A stretch of 64,000 nt of DNA, from positions 186,001-250,000 of the forward strand of contig NZ_JADLQX010000004.1 in NCBI RefSeq assembly GCF_015477605.1, given 5' to 3'. This document shows, piece after piece, positions 8,998-16,986 of the stretch. Numbering within the stretch: the stretch's first letter is position 1; each line of letters starts with the position of its first letter. The notes under the pieces were generated by a model. It saw only the letters and a program-made list of their open reading frames with translations. It was not told the DNA's origin and did no database searches. The DNA is from Nocardia amamiensis (GTDB taxonomy: Bacteria; Actinomycetota; Actinomycetes; Mycobacteriales; Mycobacteriaceae). Made by a program: the position numbers and the translations under genes.

Positions 8998-9573
8998 TCA
9001 GGGCGCGCGCAGCACCGACTCGACCAGTTCCCGGACCGCGGCCAGCAACCGATCGGTCTCGCCCGCGCGGACCATCCGCGGCACCAACTCGCCGCTGAGC
9101 GTGCCGAGCAGCAGCCGACCGACCACCTCGGCGTCCAGGTCGGGCCGGGCTTCGCGCAGCAGCGTGGTGATGTGGTTGTCCCAGAACGCGTGGAATTCCG
9201 CGGTCCGCGGATGCGGCGGCACGGTGCGATAGGCGACCATCAGCTCGGAGTTGTCGATCACCAGCCGCGCCATCGCGTCGAAGTAGGCGATCAGGCGGGC
9301 ATCGGCGGGCGCTCCGGGCCCCAACGGCGGCGGGCCGCTGATGATCGCGTCCATCAGTGTGAGCGCGCTCTCGGCGACCATTTCGTGCAGCAGCCCAGCA
9401 CGGTTGCCGAAGCGATGGAAGATCGTCCCCTTTCCCACCCCGGCGGCGGCTGCCACCCGGTCCATGGTGATCGCCTCGGCACCGTGCTCGGCGAGCAGCG
9501 CGGCGGTGGCGTCCAGGATCGCACGCCGGTTGCGCGCCGCGTCCACCCGTTCCTTCGGCCGTTCGCCGCCCAT
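8998..9573 (-). CDS. TetR-family transcriptional repressor
   Basis: A 191-residue regulator with an N-terminal helix-turn-helix (ITMDRVAAAAGVGKGTIFHRFGNRAGL, residues about 35-62) and an all-helical ligand-binding C-terminal domain. I chose ATG 9573 (MGGERPKERVDAARNRR), because the longer frame starting at 9642 would run through the operator. It is divergent from a quinone-reductase-like gene across an 84-bp region carrying two operator-like palindromes. It most likely represses both genes and is released by an electrophile or aromatic ligand; that role is inferred from context. Confidence 0.9.
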   Translation of the reverse strand: MGGERPKERVDAARNRRAILDATAALLAEHGAEAITMDRVAAAAGVGKGTIFHRFGNRAGLLHEMVAESALTLMDAIISGPPPLGPGAPADARLIAYFDAMARLVIDNSELMVAYRTVPPHPRTAEFHAFWDNHITTLLREARPDLDAEVVGRLLLGTLSGELVPRMVRAGETDRLLAAVRELVESVLRAP

Positions 9574-9591
9574 CGCACCCGCTTTCTGGAC

Positions 9592-9645
9592 AACTTGACC
9601 GACGGTCCATATTCTCGTGGAGACAAGTGGACCGGCAGTCAAGTT
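9592..9645. promoter_or_regulatory. Paired TetR operators in the divergent promoter
   Basis: AACTTGACCGACGGTCC (9592-9608) and GGACCGGCAGTCAAGTT (9629-9645) are inverted copies with 15 of 17 positions matching. The left arm contains a near-perfect 15-bp palindrome, TTGACCGACGGTCCA; the right arm contains a more degenerate copy. They flank the space between the two divergent start codons and end directly before the quinone-reductase start region. Confidence 0.7.
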
Positions 9646-9657
9646 ATGGAGTTCATG

Positions 9658-10641
9658 ATGCAGGCAATCGTAATGACGGGCACGGGAGGTCCTGAGGTGC
9701 TGGTAGCCAGGGAGGTCCCGGAGCCGCAGGCGGGCGCGGGCGAAGTGGTGATCCGCAGCGAGGCGATTCCGGTGCTGTTCCCGGAGACCAGATTGCGCTC
9801 GGGGGAGTTTCCGCTCGGCGCCCCGCCGCCGCTGGTCTTCGGTTTTCAGGCAGCGGGCGTGGTCACCGAGGTCGGCAGCCAGGTCGATCCCGGGTTGATC
9901 GGGCAGCGCGTGGTCGCGGCGACGAAGGGTTTCGGCGCATACGCCGAATTCGTCGCCGCATCAGCGGATTCGCTGACGTTCATTCCGGACCGGCTGTCCG
10001 CGGTGGACGCGGCGGCGGTGCTGATGAACGGATCCGTGGCAATTCCACTCCTGGAGACCGCCGCGCTGAGCGGCGTGGAGACCGTCCTCGTCGAGGCCGC
10101 CGCAACGGGCATCGGCAGTGCTCTGACCCAGCTGGCAAAGGAATACGGCGCTGCCCGCGTCGTCGCGACGGCCGGTGGACCGGCAAAGGCAGAGCAGGCC
10201 CGGAAGCTGGGCGCCGATGTGGTGATCGACCACAACGACCCAGCGTGGACCACACGGTTGCGCGAAATCCTCGGCGGCGCAACGGTGGACGTGGTCTTCG
10301 ATGCCATCGGCGGTGCGAGCGCCGCCGAACTGCTCGATGTCATGACACCACCGCGCGGCCGGATGCTGGGCTATGGCTGGCTGTCCGGCGCGCCCGCGCA
10401 GGTGTCGGCAAGCGATCTGATCACGCGGGGGCTCACCTTCACCGGTTGCGCCGGACCGGACTGGCTGGCCCGGGTCGCCGAGGCGGGCAGCACCGTTCTT
10501 GCTCGCGCCGCCGAGGGCGGGCTGACTTCGCTGGTCGAGGCAGTGCTGCCACTGGACCAGGCAAGCCGCGCACACCGGCTGCTGGAGGATCGGACGCCAC
10601 TGGGCAAGATCGTGCTGCGGCCGGAGTCCGGCGTGTCGTAG
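9658..10641 (+). CDS. Zinc-free medium-chain dehydrogenase / NADPH:quinone reductase-like
   Basis: A 327-residue MDR-superfamily oxidoreductase. The N-terminal GroES-like domain (MQAIVMTGTGGPEVL, PLVFGFQAAGVVTEVG) is followed by a Rossmann domain with the NADPH motif AAATGIGSALTQLA near residue 145. The zinc-ligand Cys/His set of alcohol dehydrogenases is absent, which fits quinone reductases. Three ATGs occur in frame (9646, 9655, 9658); GGAG at 9648-9651 has proper spacing only for 9658. It is controlled by the divergent TetR gene through the operators upstream. Electron-acceptor specificity is unknown. Confidence 0.9.
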   Translation: MQAIVMTGTGGPEVLVAREVPEPQAGAGEVVIRSEAIPVLFPETRLRSGEFPLGAPPPLVFGFQAAGVVTEVGSQVDPGLIGQRVVAATKGFGAYAEFVAASADSLTFIPDRLSAVDAAAVLMNGSVAIPLLETAALSGVETVLVEAAATGIGSALTQLAKEYGAARVVATAGGPAKAEQARKLGADVVIDHNDPAWTTRLREILGGATVDVVFDAIGGASAAELLDVMTPPRGRMLGYGWLSGAPAQVSASDLITRGLTFTGCAGPDWLARVAEAGSTVLARAAEGGLTSLVEAVLPLDQASRAHRLLEDRTPLGKIVLRPESGVS

Positions 10642-10679
10642 GAACGGGAGGCCGGCGCCGCCGCGGATAGGGTGGAGTC

Positions 10680-11846
10680 GTGCGGACTTCCCTCGAACTG
10701 CATGTCGGTGCGGCCAATGCGCTCACCGCACGATGGTGTGCGGTGGCGGGCGAGCGCGACTTCGTCGTGTCCGGCGCGGGGGTGTGGCCGTTGCTGGCCC
10801 TGCTCGCTTCGGCGGCGGAGGGCTCGGCGCGTGACGAACTCGCGGCGGCGATCGGAGTGCCCGCGGCGACCGGGCAGGATGGGGCGCTGCGGTTGCTGCG
10901 CGATATCGGAGGCGCGGAGGCGGTATCGGCCGCTCTCGGAGTGTGGGTGCGCAAGGATCTTCCGCTGCACGAGGAATGGGCGGGTCGGCTGCCCGCCGGT
11001 GTCCTCGCGCGGCTGACCGGGCAGGCCGAGCTCGACCGCTGGGCGGCCGAGCACACCGAGCGGCTCATCGAGCGATTCCCCCTCTCCGTGGAGCCGGAAA
11101 CGCTGATGGTGCTGGCCACCGCCCTTGTCGCGAAGACCCGCTGGCGCGTGCCGTTCGATGTCGGGATGCTGACGCCGAAAGACGGTCCCTGGGAGGGACA
11201 TCGCGGTCCCGGGTTGTCCCGCACGACCACCGACCTGGCGAACGCCGCGATTCTGGACGCGCCGCAGCCGGTTACGCGGGTCGTGGTCGAAGGCAGCGCC
11301 GATCTCGACGTCCACCTCCTGCTGGGTGCGGATACGCCCGGCACCGTACTCGGAACCGGCCTGGCGGCCTTGTCCGACGCGGTGCCGATCCGCACCGGTC
11401 TGCCGGTCGGGACCGAAGGGCCAGGGCTCAGCGTGCGCACCGAGTCGGTCCCCGCCAACACCGACCAGCTCCGGATCAGACTGCCGCCCTTCGAGGTTCG
11501 ATCGACACACGATCTGCTCGCCGGACCCGGCCTCTTCGGACTGACCACCGCGACCGACTGCACCAGCGGCCATTTCCCCGCGATCTCTCCCGTGCCGCTG
11601 TGCGTCGGCCAAGGAGCACAAGAAGTTCTGGCCCGCTTCAGCCATGAGGGTTTCGAAGCCGCCGCGGTGACCGCGTTCGGCTTACGCGCCGCGAGCGCGG
11701 TGCTCCAGAACAACCAGGCGACCGTCCTCTCGGTGACGTTCGACCGGCCCTTCGGCTTCCTCGCCGTGCACCGCCCCACGGGGCTGGCGGTTGTCGCGGG
11801 ATGGATCGCCACGCCACCGACTTCATCTCCTACTGGTTCGGTGTAA
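10680..11846 (+). CDS. Serpin-family protein
   Basis: A 388-residue serpin-like protein with a GTG start and GGTGGAG upstream. Visible landmarks are the strand-3A motif LATALVAKTRWRVPFD (near residue 150), equivalent to serpin NAIYFKGKWE; the hinge EGFEAAAVTA (near 325) with small residues at P12-P8; and the C-terminal RPFGFLAVHRPTGLAVVAGW, the serpin signature. The small hinge residues suggest an inhibitory serpin able to insert its reactive loop. No signal peptide is visible, so it probably acts inside the cell. The target protease is unknown. It follows the quinone-reductase gene by 38 bp. Confidence 0.85.
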   Translation: MRTSLELHVGAANALTARWCAVAGERDFVVSGAGVWPLLALLASAAEGSARDELAAAIGVPAATGQDGALRLLRDIGGAEAVSAALGVWVRKDLPLHEEWAGRLPAGVLARLTGQAELDRWAAEHTERLIERFPLSVEPETLMVLATALVAKTRWRVPFDVGMLTPKDGPWEGHRGPGLSRTTTDLANAAILDAPQPVTRVVVEGSADLDVHLLLGADTPGTVLGTGLAALSDAVPIRTGLPVGTEGPGLSVRTESVPANTDQLRIRLPPFEVRSTHDLLAGPGLFGLTTATDCTSGHFPAISPVPLCVGQGAQEVLARFSHEGFEAAAVTAFGLRAASAVLQNNQATVLSVTFDRPFGFLAVHRPTGLAVVAGWIATPPTSSPTGSV

Positions 11847-11926
11847 CGCATCTTCGGCGGCCGGAATGTTCGCCGCGGTTGCTGCCCTATGCGACCACTA
11901 ACACGCAGCGCCGCAGGCACTGCCGG

Positions 11927-13156
11927 TCAAACACAGCGCGCGAAGTGCGGTGCGTGTTCGGGTCGTATGCCGCGGGCGATCAGGAACGGTGGCACACTGC
12001 GCAGCACGGGAATCCGGCGCAGGACGCGGACCGGCATGGGGGCGCGAGGCGCACCGGCGATATCGATGCGTCCGTCGAGGGCGGGGGCGATGGCCCAGGC
12101 GTGCAGGAAGCGTTGCATCGCCTGGGTCACCACCGTCGGGAACCGCCGCCGTCGCTGCACTTTCGCCAACTCCTTGGTGCCTACCGTGCCCGCGAGCAGC
12201 GGCGCGGCGAGAATCCTCGCCGCGGCGACGGCGTCCTGTACGGCCAGATTGATGCCGACACCGCCGGCCGGGGACATGGCATGGGCGGCGTCGCCGAGGC
12301 AGAGCAGGCCGCCCGTGTACCACTTGGTCAGACGGTCGAGCTTCACCTCGAGCAGCTTCACCTGGTCCCAGCTGGTCAAGGCGTCGACACGGTCACGAAG
12401 CCAGGGCGCGGCGTCGGCCAGGGTGCGCATGATGTCCTCGACCGGTCCGCGGCGGGCGGACTCGTCGGCGCCCTTGGCGATCAGGGTGGCGCACTGCCAG
12501 TAGTCGCCGCGGTCGAGCAGGACCGCCACCCGCCGCGCGGTGACGATCGGCAGCGCTCCCGCGGGGTCGATCTCGGTGCGCGGCAGGCGGAACCACCACA
12601 CGTCCATCGGGGTCGACCACTTGCGGGTCGGCAGTCCCGCCGCCGAGCGCAGCACTGAACCGCGACCGTCACACGCCACCGTGAGATCGGCCTCGATCGC
12701 GCCGGTCGCGCCGTCGCGGGTCCGGTAGGCGATGCCGCCGACCCGGCCGTCGATCCAGATCAGATCGGTGGCCTCGGTGTTCATCCGGAGCCGGAAGGTC
12801 GGCTCGGCCGCGGCGGCGCGCGCGAGCAGATCCAGCAGATCCCACTGCGGCACCATGGCGATGTACTTGTGCTTGCCCGGCAGGTTCTTCAGCGTGACGA
12901 AGGTCTGCACGCCACCCCCGACCGGCAGTTGCACCTGATCCAGCTTGCGCGCGGGCAGTTTCGCGAACTCCGCGCCGAGACCCAGCTCGTCGAGTAGGTC
13001 GAGAGTGGTGGGATGCACAGTGTCGCCACGGAAGTCCCGCAGGAAATCCTTGTGCTTCTCCAGCACCGTGACCTCGACACCCGCGCGGGCCAACAGCAGT
13101 CCGAGAATCATTCCGGCCGGTCCCCCACCGACCACCAGGCAGGTCGTGCGTTCCAT
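11927..13156 (-). CDS. FAD-dependent aromatic-ring-type monooxygenase
   Basis: A 409-residue class A flavoprotein of the PHBH/UbiH type. The N-terminus carries the FAD dinucleotide fold CLVVGGGPAGMILGLLLARAG and the glutamate that binds ribose (VLEKHKD). The DG motif is in VACDGRGSVLR, and the GD motif is GDAAHAMSPAGGVGINLAVQDA near residue 290. The substrate is unknown; the family hydroxylates phenols, quinone precursors and antibiotics. I chose ATG 13156, where the family starts; the frame stays open for about 660 bp upstream without similarity. It is convergent with the serpin gene. Confidence 0.9.
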   Translation of the reverse strand: MERTTCLVVGGGPAGMILGLLLARAGVEVTVLEKHKDFLRDFRGDTVHPTTLDLLDELGLGAEFAKLPARKLDQVQLPVGGGVQTFVTLKNLPGKHKYIAMVPQWDLLDLLARAAAAEPTFRLRMNTEATDLIWIDGRVGGIAYRTRDGATGAIEADLTVACDGRGSVLRSAAGLPTRKWSTPMDVWWFRLPRTEIDPAGALPIVTARRVAVLLDRGDYWQCATLIAKGADESARRGPVEDIMRTLADAAPWLRDRVDALTSWDQVKLLEVKLDRLTKWYTGGLLCLGDAAHAMSPAGGVGINLAVQDAVAAARILAAPLLAGTVGTKELAKVQRRRRFPTVVTQAMQRFLHAWAIAPALDGRIDIAGAPRAPMPVRVLRRIPVLRSVPPFLIARGIRPEHAPHFARCV

Positions 13157-13202
13157 CGACTGTCCCTTCCTCGGTCGCCGCATCGCCGCAAAGGTGTCGC
13201 TG

Positions 13203-13238
13203 TTTTGCGCAAAATCGTAGACGGCGACGCGAAGCGTC
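13203..13238. promoter_or_regulatory. Operator-like palindromes before the flavin monooxygenase gene
   Basis: TTTTGCGCAAAA (13203-13214) is a perfect 12-bp palindrome adjoining a reverse-strand -10-like TACGAT (13220 to 13215). GACGC-GAA-GCGTC (13226-13238) lies where the -35 region would be. The pair looks like a repressor-controlled promoter for the minus-strand monooxygenase gene. The cognate regulator is not evident. Confidence 0.45.
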
Positions 13239-13335
13239 TCGGTTGAGGGTGGTGGTGGGCTGGCGGGAGGGCCTAGTGTGGTGCGAGCGACGCCGGACCT
13301 GGATCGGCGACGGTCGTCCGGTTCCGCGGCAACCC

Positions 13336-13869
13336 TCAGCCGAAGTCCCTGCGCAGGATGAAGAAATAAGGCTGGGTCAAGCCGCGCAGGTCCATCACGC
13401 CGAGCAGGGAGTTCTCGTCCGCGCGCCGGAAGTGATCGATGATCGGCAGGTGGTCGTAGATCATGGCGGCGCTGGTCACGTCGCGGTATTCCACTTCGCG
13501 CAGACGCGCGGTCGGCGCGTGGGTTCGCAAGGCGGGTCGCAGGATCGGCAGCATCCTGCGCACAGCGCGCACTCCCGACAGCGGCACCCGGCCGGCCAGT
13601 GCGAGCGGAACCCGCCGCGGATCGACCGGAAACACCGCATCCCCTGCGGTGAACAGCAGCGGATGCACACTCTCGGGGCCATCGAATTGCTTGCCGTACC
13701 ACCCGGACGCCTCGAGCACACCGTCGAGTGGATGGCCGGTGTGCAGTTCGTCGCCGCGCCAGCGCCCGGTCGTGATCTCCTCGACCCGGGCCGCAGGAAG
13801 GCGGTCGAACAGCGCCCACGCCTCCTCCGTGGTGCGGACATCCAGCACTGCCGGCTCGTTCGTGGCCAT
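13336..13869 (-). CDS. GXWXG / DUF4334 domain protein
   Basis: A 177-residue protein with the GXWXG signature in TTGRWRGDELHTGHPLDG (near residue 35), followed by a DUF4334-like C-terminal region ending DLRGLTQPYFFILRRDFG. Proteins of this pair of families have no firmly known function; some lie in catabolic clusters. ATG 13869 is preceded by GAGGAAG at a good distance; a TTG 21 bases further upstream is less likely. It shares a 128-bp divergent promoter region, with two palindromes, with the transporter gene, suggesting joint control. Confidence 0.8.
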   Translation of the reverse strand: MATNEPAVLDVRTTEEAWALFDRLPAARVEEITTGRWRGDELHTGHPLDGVLEASGWYGKQFDGPESVHPLLFTAGDAVFPVDPRRVPLALAGRVPLSGVRAVRRMLPILRPALRTHAPTARLREVEYRDVTSAAMIYDHLPIIDHFRRADENSLLGVMDLRGLTQPYFFILRRDFG

Positions 13870-13891
13870 ATATTCAACTTCCTCACCCAAG

Positions 13892-13917
13892 GCAACGTTG
13901 CGATAGTTATCCTATCG
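13892..13917. promoter_or_regulatory. Divergent operator-like palindromes
   Basis: GCAACGTTGC (13892-13901) is a perfect 10-bp palindrome. It abuts CGATAG-TTATC-CTATCG (13901-13917), a perfect 6-bp inverted repeat with a 5-base spacer. Both lie between the divergent DUF4334 and transporter genes. No adjacent regulator gene was found. Confidence 0.4.
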
Positions 13918-13997
13918 TTCTCTCAGGACGGCGGCTCCATCATCCGGCCGTCTTGCAGCTCAAGCCGATACCTCTCGGGCGCAGCCGAGATGCTGCC

Positions 13998-15269
13998 ATG
14001 ATGTCGGATGTGCTCGAACAGGTCGATTCCCCTGATCGCACCTCGCCCACGCAGTCAACGGCTGCACCGTCTGGACGGATGCCGCGGCTCGGTGTCTTGG
14101 ACTGGGTCCGACTGGGATTGCTGGTCGCGGGTCTGCTGTGCGTGATCACCGGGCTGTTGCCCCACGACGACGCCATCGCGAACATGCGCCGAATCAGTCC
14201 CCTCCTGCTGTTTCTCGGCAGTGTGCTGGTGCTGGCCGAACTCACCAGGCAGGCCAAGGTTTTCGACGCCATCGCCCTTCGTCTGGCGATCCTCGGTCGC
14301 GGTCACTACCCCGTGCTGTTCGTCCTGTGCGTGCTGTTCGCCTCGGCCACCACCATCCTGCTCAATCTCGACACCACGGCCGTGCTGATCACGCCGGTGA
14401 TGCTGGCGCTCGCGGCGCCCGCCCGAATTCCGCCGCTGCCGCTGGCCATGACCACCCTGTGGCTGGCCAACACCGCGAGTCTGTTGCTGCCGGTCTCCAA
14501 TCTCACCAATCTGCTCGCCGCCGACCGGGTGGCGCTCAGCGCGACGGATTTCGCGGCGAGAATGTGGGCACCGCAAGTCGTTTCCATTACTGCGACGATG
14601 GTCTGCCTGTGGCTCTGGTATTGGCGGCGCGGGCGACGCCAGAGCGATCGCTATGTGCCGCCCGAACCGATCCGGCCCGAGAATTTTCGTGAGCGCGCAT
14701 TACTTTTCACCACCACGGGGGCATGCCTGCTGTTCATCTTCGCGATTCCCCTGGTCGGCGACCACATCGGCGTCGCGGCCACTGTGGCGGCGGGCATCGC
14801 GGTGGCCGGTTTCGCGGTCTTCGATCGCGGCGCCCTGCGATTGTCGCTCATACCTTGGCGGTTGCTCGTTTTCGTGGTCGGCCTGTTCCTCGTGGTGCCG
14901 ACCCTCAGCCGGTTCGGCCTCGCCGATCTCATGCACGCCTTGGTCGGCACCGACGACGGCGCGTCCGGCGCCTACCGGGCCGCCGTCGCGGGCGCCGCGC
15001 TCTCCAACGTCGCCAACAACCTCCCCGCCTACACCGCGGGAGAGGCGGTGATCCCGGCCGGAAACGGGAATCAGCTTCTGGCGCTGCTGATCGGGGCGAA
15101 TATCGGCCCCGTCGTCACACCGTGGGCATCGCTCGCCACGCTGCTGTGCCTGGAGTTCTGTCGCACGCACGATGTCCGGGTCCCGATGGCGCGCTTCGTG
15201 CTCACCGGCCTCGCCCTCGCCGTCGTCGCCACCACGGGCGCCGTCGCGGCGCTGCTGGTGACAGGTTGA
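13998..15269 (+). CDS. ArsB/NhaD/SLC13-type ion transporter
   Basis: A polytopic membrane protein of about 423 residues with a roughly 40-residue soluble N-terminus and about 10-11 hydrophobic segments. Conserved features of the ion-transporter superfamily include LLNLDTTAVLITPVMLALA, NTASLLLPVSNLTNLLAA (near residue 165) and the C-terminal repeat ALSNVANNLPAYTAGEA...IGANIGPVVTPWASLATLL. The closest well-known members are arsenite pump ArsB and related anion or sodium antiporters; the substrate cannot be fixed, and no ars regulator or reductase is nearby. Start chosen at ATG 13998, with ATG 14001 equally possible; no strong Shine-Dalgarno. Confidence 0.85.
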   Translation: MMSDVLEQVDSPDRTSPTQSTAAPSGRMPRLGVLDWVRLGLLVAGLLCVITGLLPHDDAIANMRRISPLLLFLGSVLVLAELTRQAKVFDAIALRLAILGRGHYPVLFVLCVLFASATTILLNLDTTAVLITPVMLALAAPARIPPLPLAMTTLWLANTASLLLPVSNLTNLLAADRVALSATDFAARMWAPQVVSITATMVCLWLWYWRRGRRQSDRYVPPEPIRPENFRERALLFTTTGACLLFIFAIPLVGDHIGVAATVAAGIAVAGFAVFDRGALRLSLIPWRLLVFVVGLFLVVPTLSRFGLADLMHALVGTDDGASGAYRAAVAGAALSNVANNLPAYTAGEAVIPAGNGNQLLALLIGANIGPVVTPWASLATLLCLEFCRTHDVRVPMARFVLTGLALAVVATTGAVAALLVTG

Positions 15270-15571
15270 GTGGTCCACCCCCCACCACTTGACCTCGAGT
15301 GCGGTCGAGGTACGACGATCGGACCGAGTCGAATCGAGGAGCTTTCCCGATCCGATCTCGCACGCCGAACCACCCGGTTCCGGTGGGGCTCCCGCTGGTC
15401 CATCCGTACACCCCCAGCGGGAGTCCTGCGTGTACGCCGAATTGTGCGGCGGCACTGAACGCAAACAGCACAACTACTGCCTGCCTGCGGTCGGCTATGA
15501 GAAAGAACAGCCGCACAGCTGCGGGCAACCGCTCGATGCGGACGGCTGGCAGCTGGGCGGCTGTCGTGCGT
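15270..15571. other. 302-bp region without a convincing gene
   Basis: Several short overlapping frames are open on both strands, but none shows a family pattern or a good start. The only clear signal is a MerR-type palindromic promoter at 15289-15319 pointing rightwards, with no recognisable gene behind it; it may be the remains of a lost gene. Confidence 0.5.
15289..15319 (+). promoter_or_regulatory. Orphan MerR-type operator/promoter
   Basis: TTGACC (15289-15294) and GACGAT (15314-15319) are 19 bases apart. ACCTCGA (15292-15298) and TCGAGGT (15305-15311) form a perfect inverted repeat between them. The arms match those of the site at 7606-7625, suggesting one regulator may bind both. Confidence 0.45.
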
Positions 15572-15835
15572 TCAGGCGGAGACGGTGATCTCCCACTCGT
15601 AGACCGTCAGTTCCGAGGAGCCGGTGGTGCGCACCGGGTCGGCGAAAACGAGTTGCTTTGCGGCGTTCAGGTTTTCGGCTCGGATGACGTAGGCGCCGCC
15701 GGTGCCGTCGGTGAACTTGCCGCTCTCGACCAGGTGACCACGCTCGAGCAAACCCTGCAGGAACTCCCGGTGCGGTTCGATCACGGCGGCGTCGAAGCGC
15801 GGGGTGCGCATCACCAGCACGAGGTATTTGTTCAC
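15572..15835 (-). CDS. YCII-related (YciI family) protein
   Basis: An 87-residue protein of the dimeric alpha/beta ferredoxin-like YCII family: [34 protein letters not shown] and [23 protein letters not shown] are the usual strand-helix-strand blocks. Family members include a chlorohydroquinone-processing enzyme, but most are uncharacterised. Its start overlaps the nusB stop by 4 bp, so it is translated from the efp-nusB transcript, perhaps coincidentally. Confidence 0.85.
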   Translation of the reverse strand: MNKYLVLVMRTPRFDAAVIEPHREFLQGLLERGHLVESGKFTDGTGGAYVIRAENLNAAKQLVFADPVRTTGSSELTVYEWEITVSA

Positions 15836-16347
15836 GCCTCGGGCTCCCTGCGAGGGGCGCGGGTGGCCGCCGCCGCGGCGCGCACCTGCGGCGCCACCAG
15901 GACGACCTGGCCGAGCACACCGTTGACGAAGGACGGCGAGTCGTCGGTGGACAACTCCTTGGCCAACTCCACCGCCTCGTCGACGGCGACAACAGGTGGG
16001 ACATCAGTCGCGTGGAACAACTCCCACACCGCGATGCGCAGAATCGCGCGGTCCACGGCCGGAAGCCGCGAGAGGGTCCAGTCCTGCAAGTACGACTCGA
16101 TGGTTCCGTCCACCCGGTCGAGGTCGTCGGCGACGCCCTCGACCAGGGTGCGGGTGTAGGCGTGCACGGGCGCGACGGACTGGTCGCGGGTGGCCAGCTC
16201 GGAGCGCTCGTCGAGCAGTTCGGCGGCGTCGACGTCCCTGGCCTCCGCCTCGAACAGCAGATCCACCGCACGCCGGCGGGCCTTGTGCCGAGCGCCGAGC
16301 TTCTTGTACGTGGACTTCTTGTCCACGGGCTGTTCCGCCACGGTCAC
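15832..16347 (-). CDS. nusB: Transcription antitermination protein NusB
   Basis: RNA-binding factor that pairs with NusE (S10) at boxA for rRNA antitermination. The 171 residues form the expected all-helical protein: [23 protein letters not shown] at the N-terminus, the basic boxA-binding helix, then [21 protein letters not shown] and [30 protein letters not shown], the signature C-terminal block. It lies 27 bp downstream of efp, the same order as in M. tuberculosis, and overlaps the YCII gene. Confidence 0.96.
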   Translation of the reverse strand: MTVAEQPVDKKSTYKKLGARHKARRRAVDLLFEAEARDVDAAELLDERSELATRDQSVAPVHAYTRTLVEGVADDLDRVDGTIESYLQDWTLSRLPAVDRAILRIAVWELFHATDVPPVVAVDEAVELAKELSTDDSPSFVNGVLGQVVLVAPQVRAAAAATRAPRREPEA

Positions 16348-16374
16348 ATTATCCCGGATCGGCCGGTCCGCGGA

Positions 16375-16938
<564 letters not shown>

Positions 16939-16986
16939 TGTCTTCGGATCTCCTCGTTCTACCACTTGGTCTCTGGCCGACCGGCG

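Noticed and set aside
11927..13819. 630-residue extended version of the flavin monooxygenase
   Set aside because: The FAD motif begins at MERTTCLVVGGG; the upstream frame shows no similarity and runs through a palindromic promoter and into the DUF4334 gene.
15202..15588. Small genes in the gap between the transporter and the YCII gene
   Set aside because: Frames on both strands overlap each other and the transporter, lack ribosome sites and show no family pattern.
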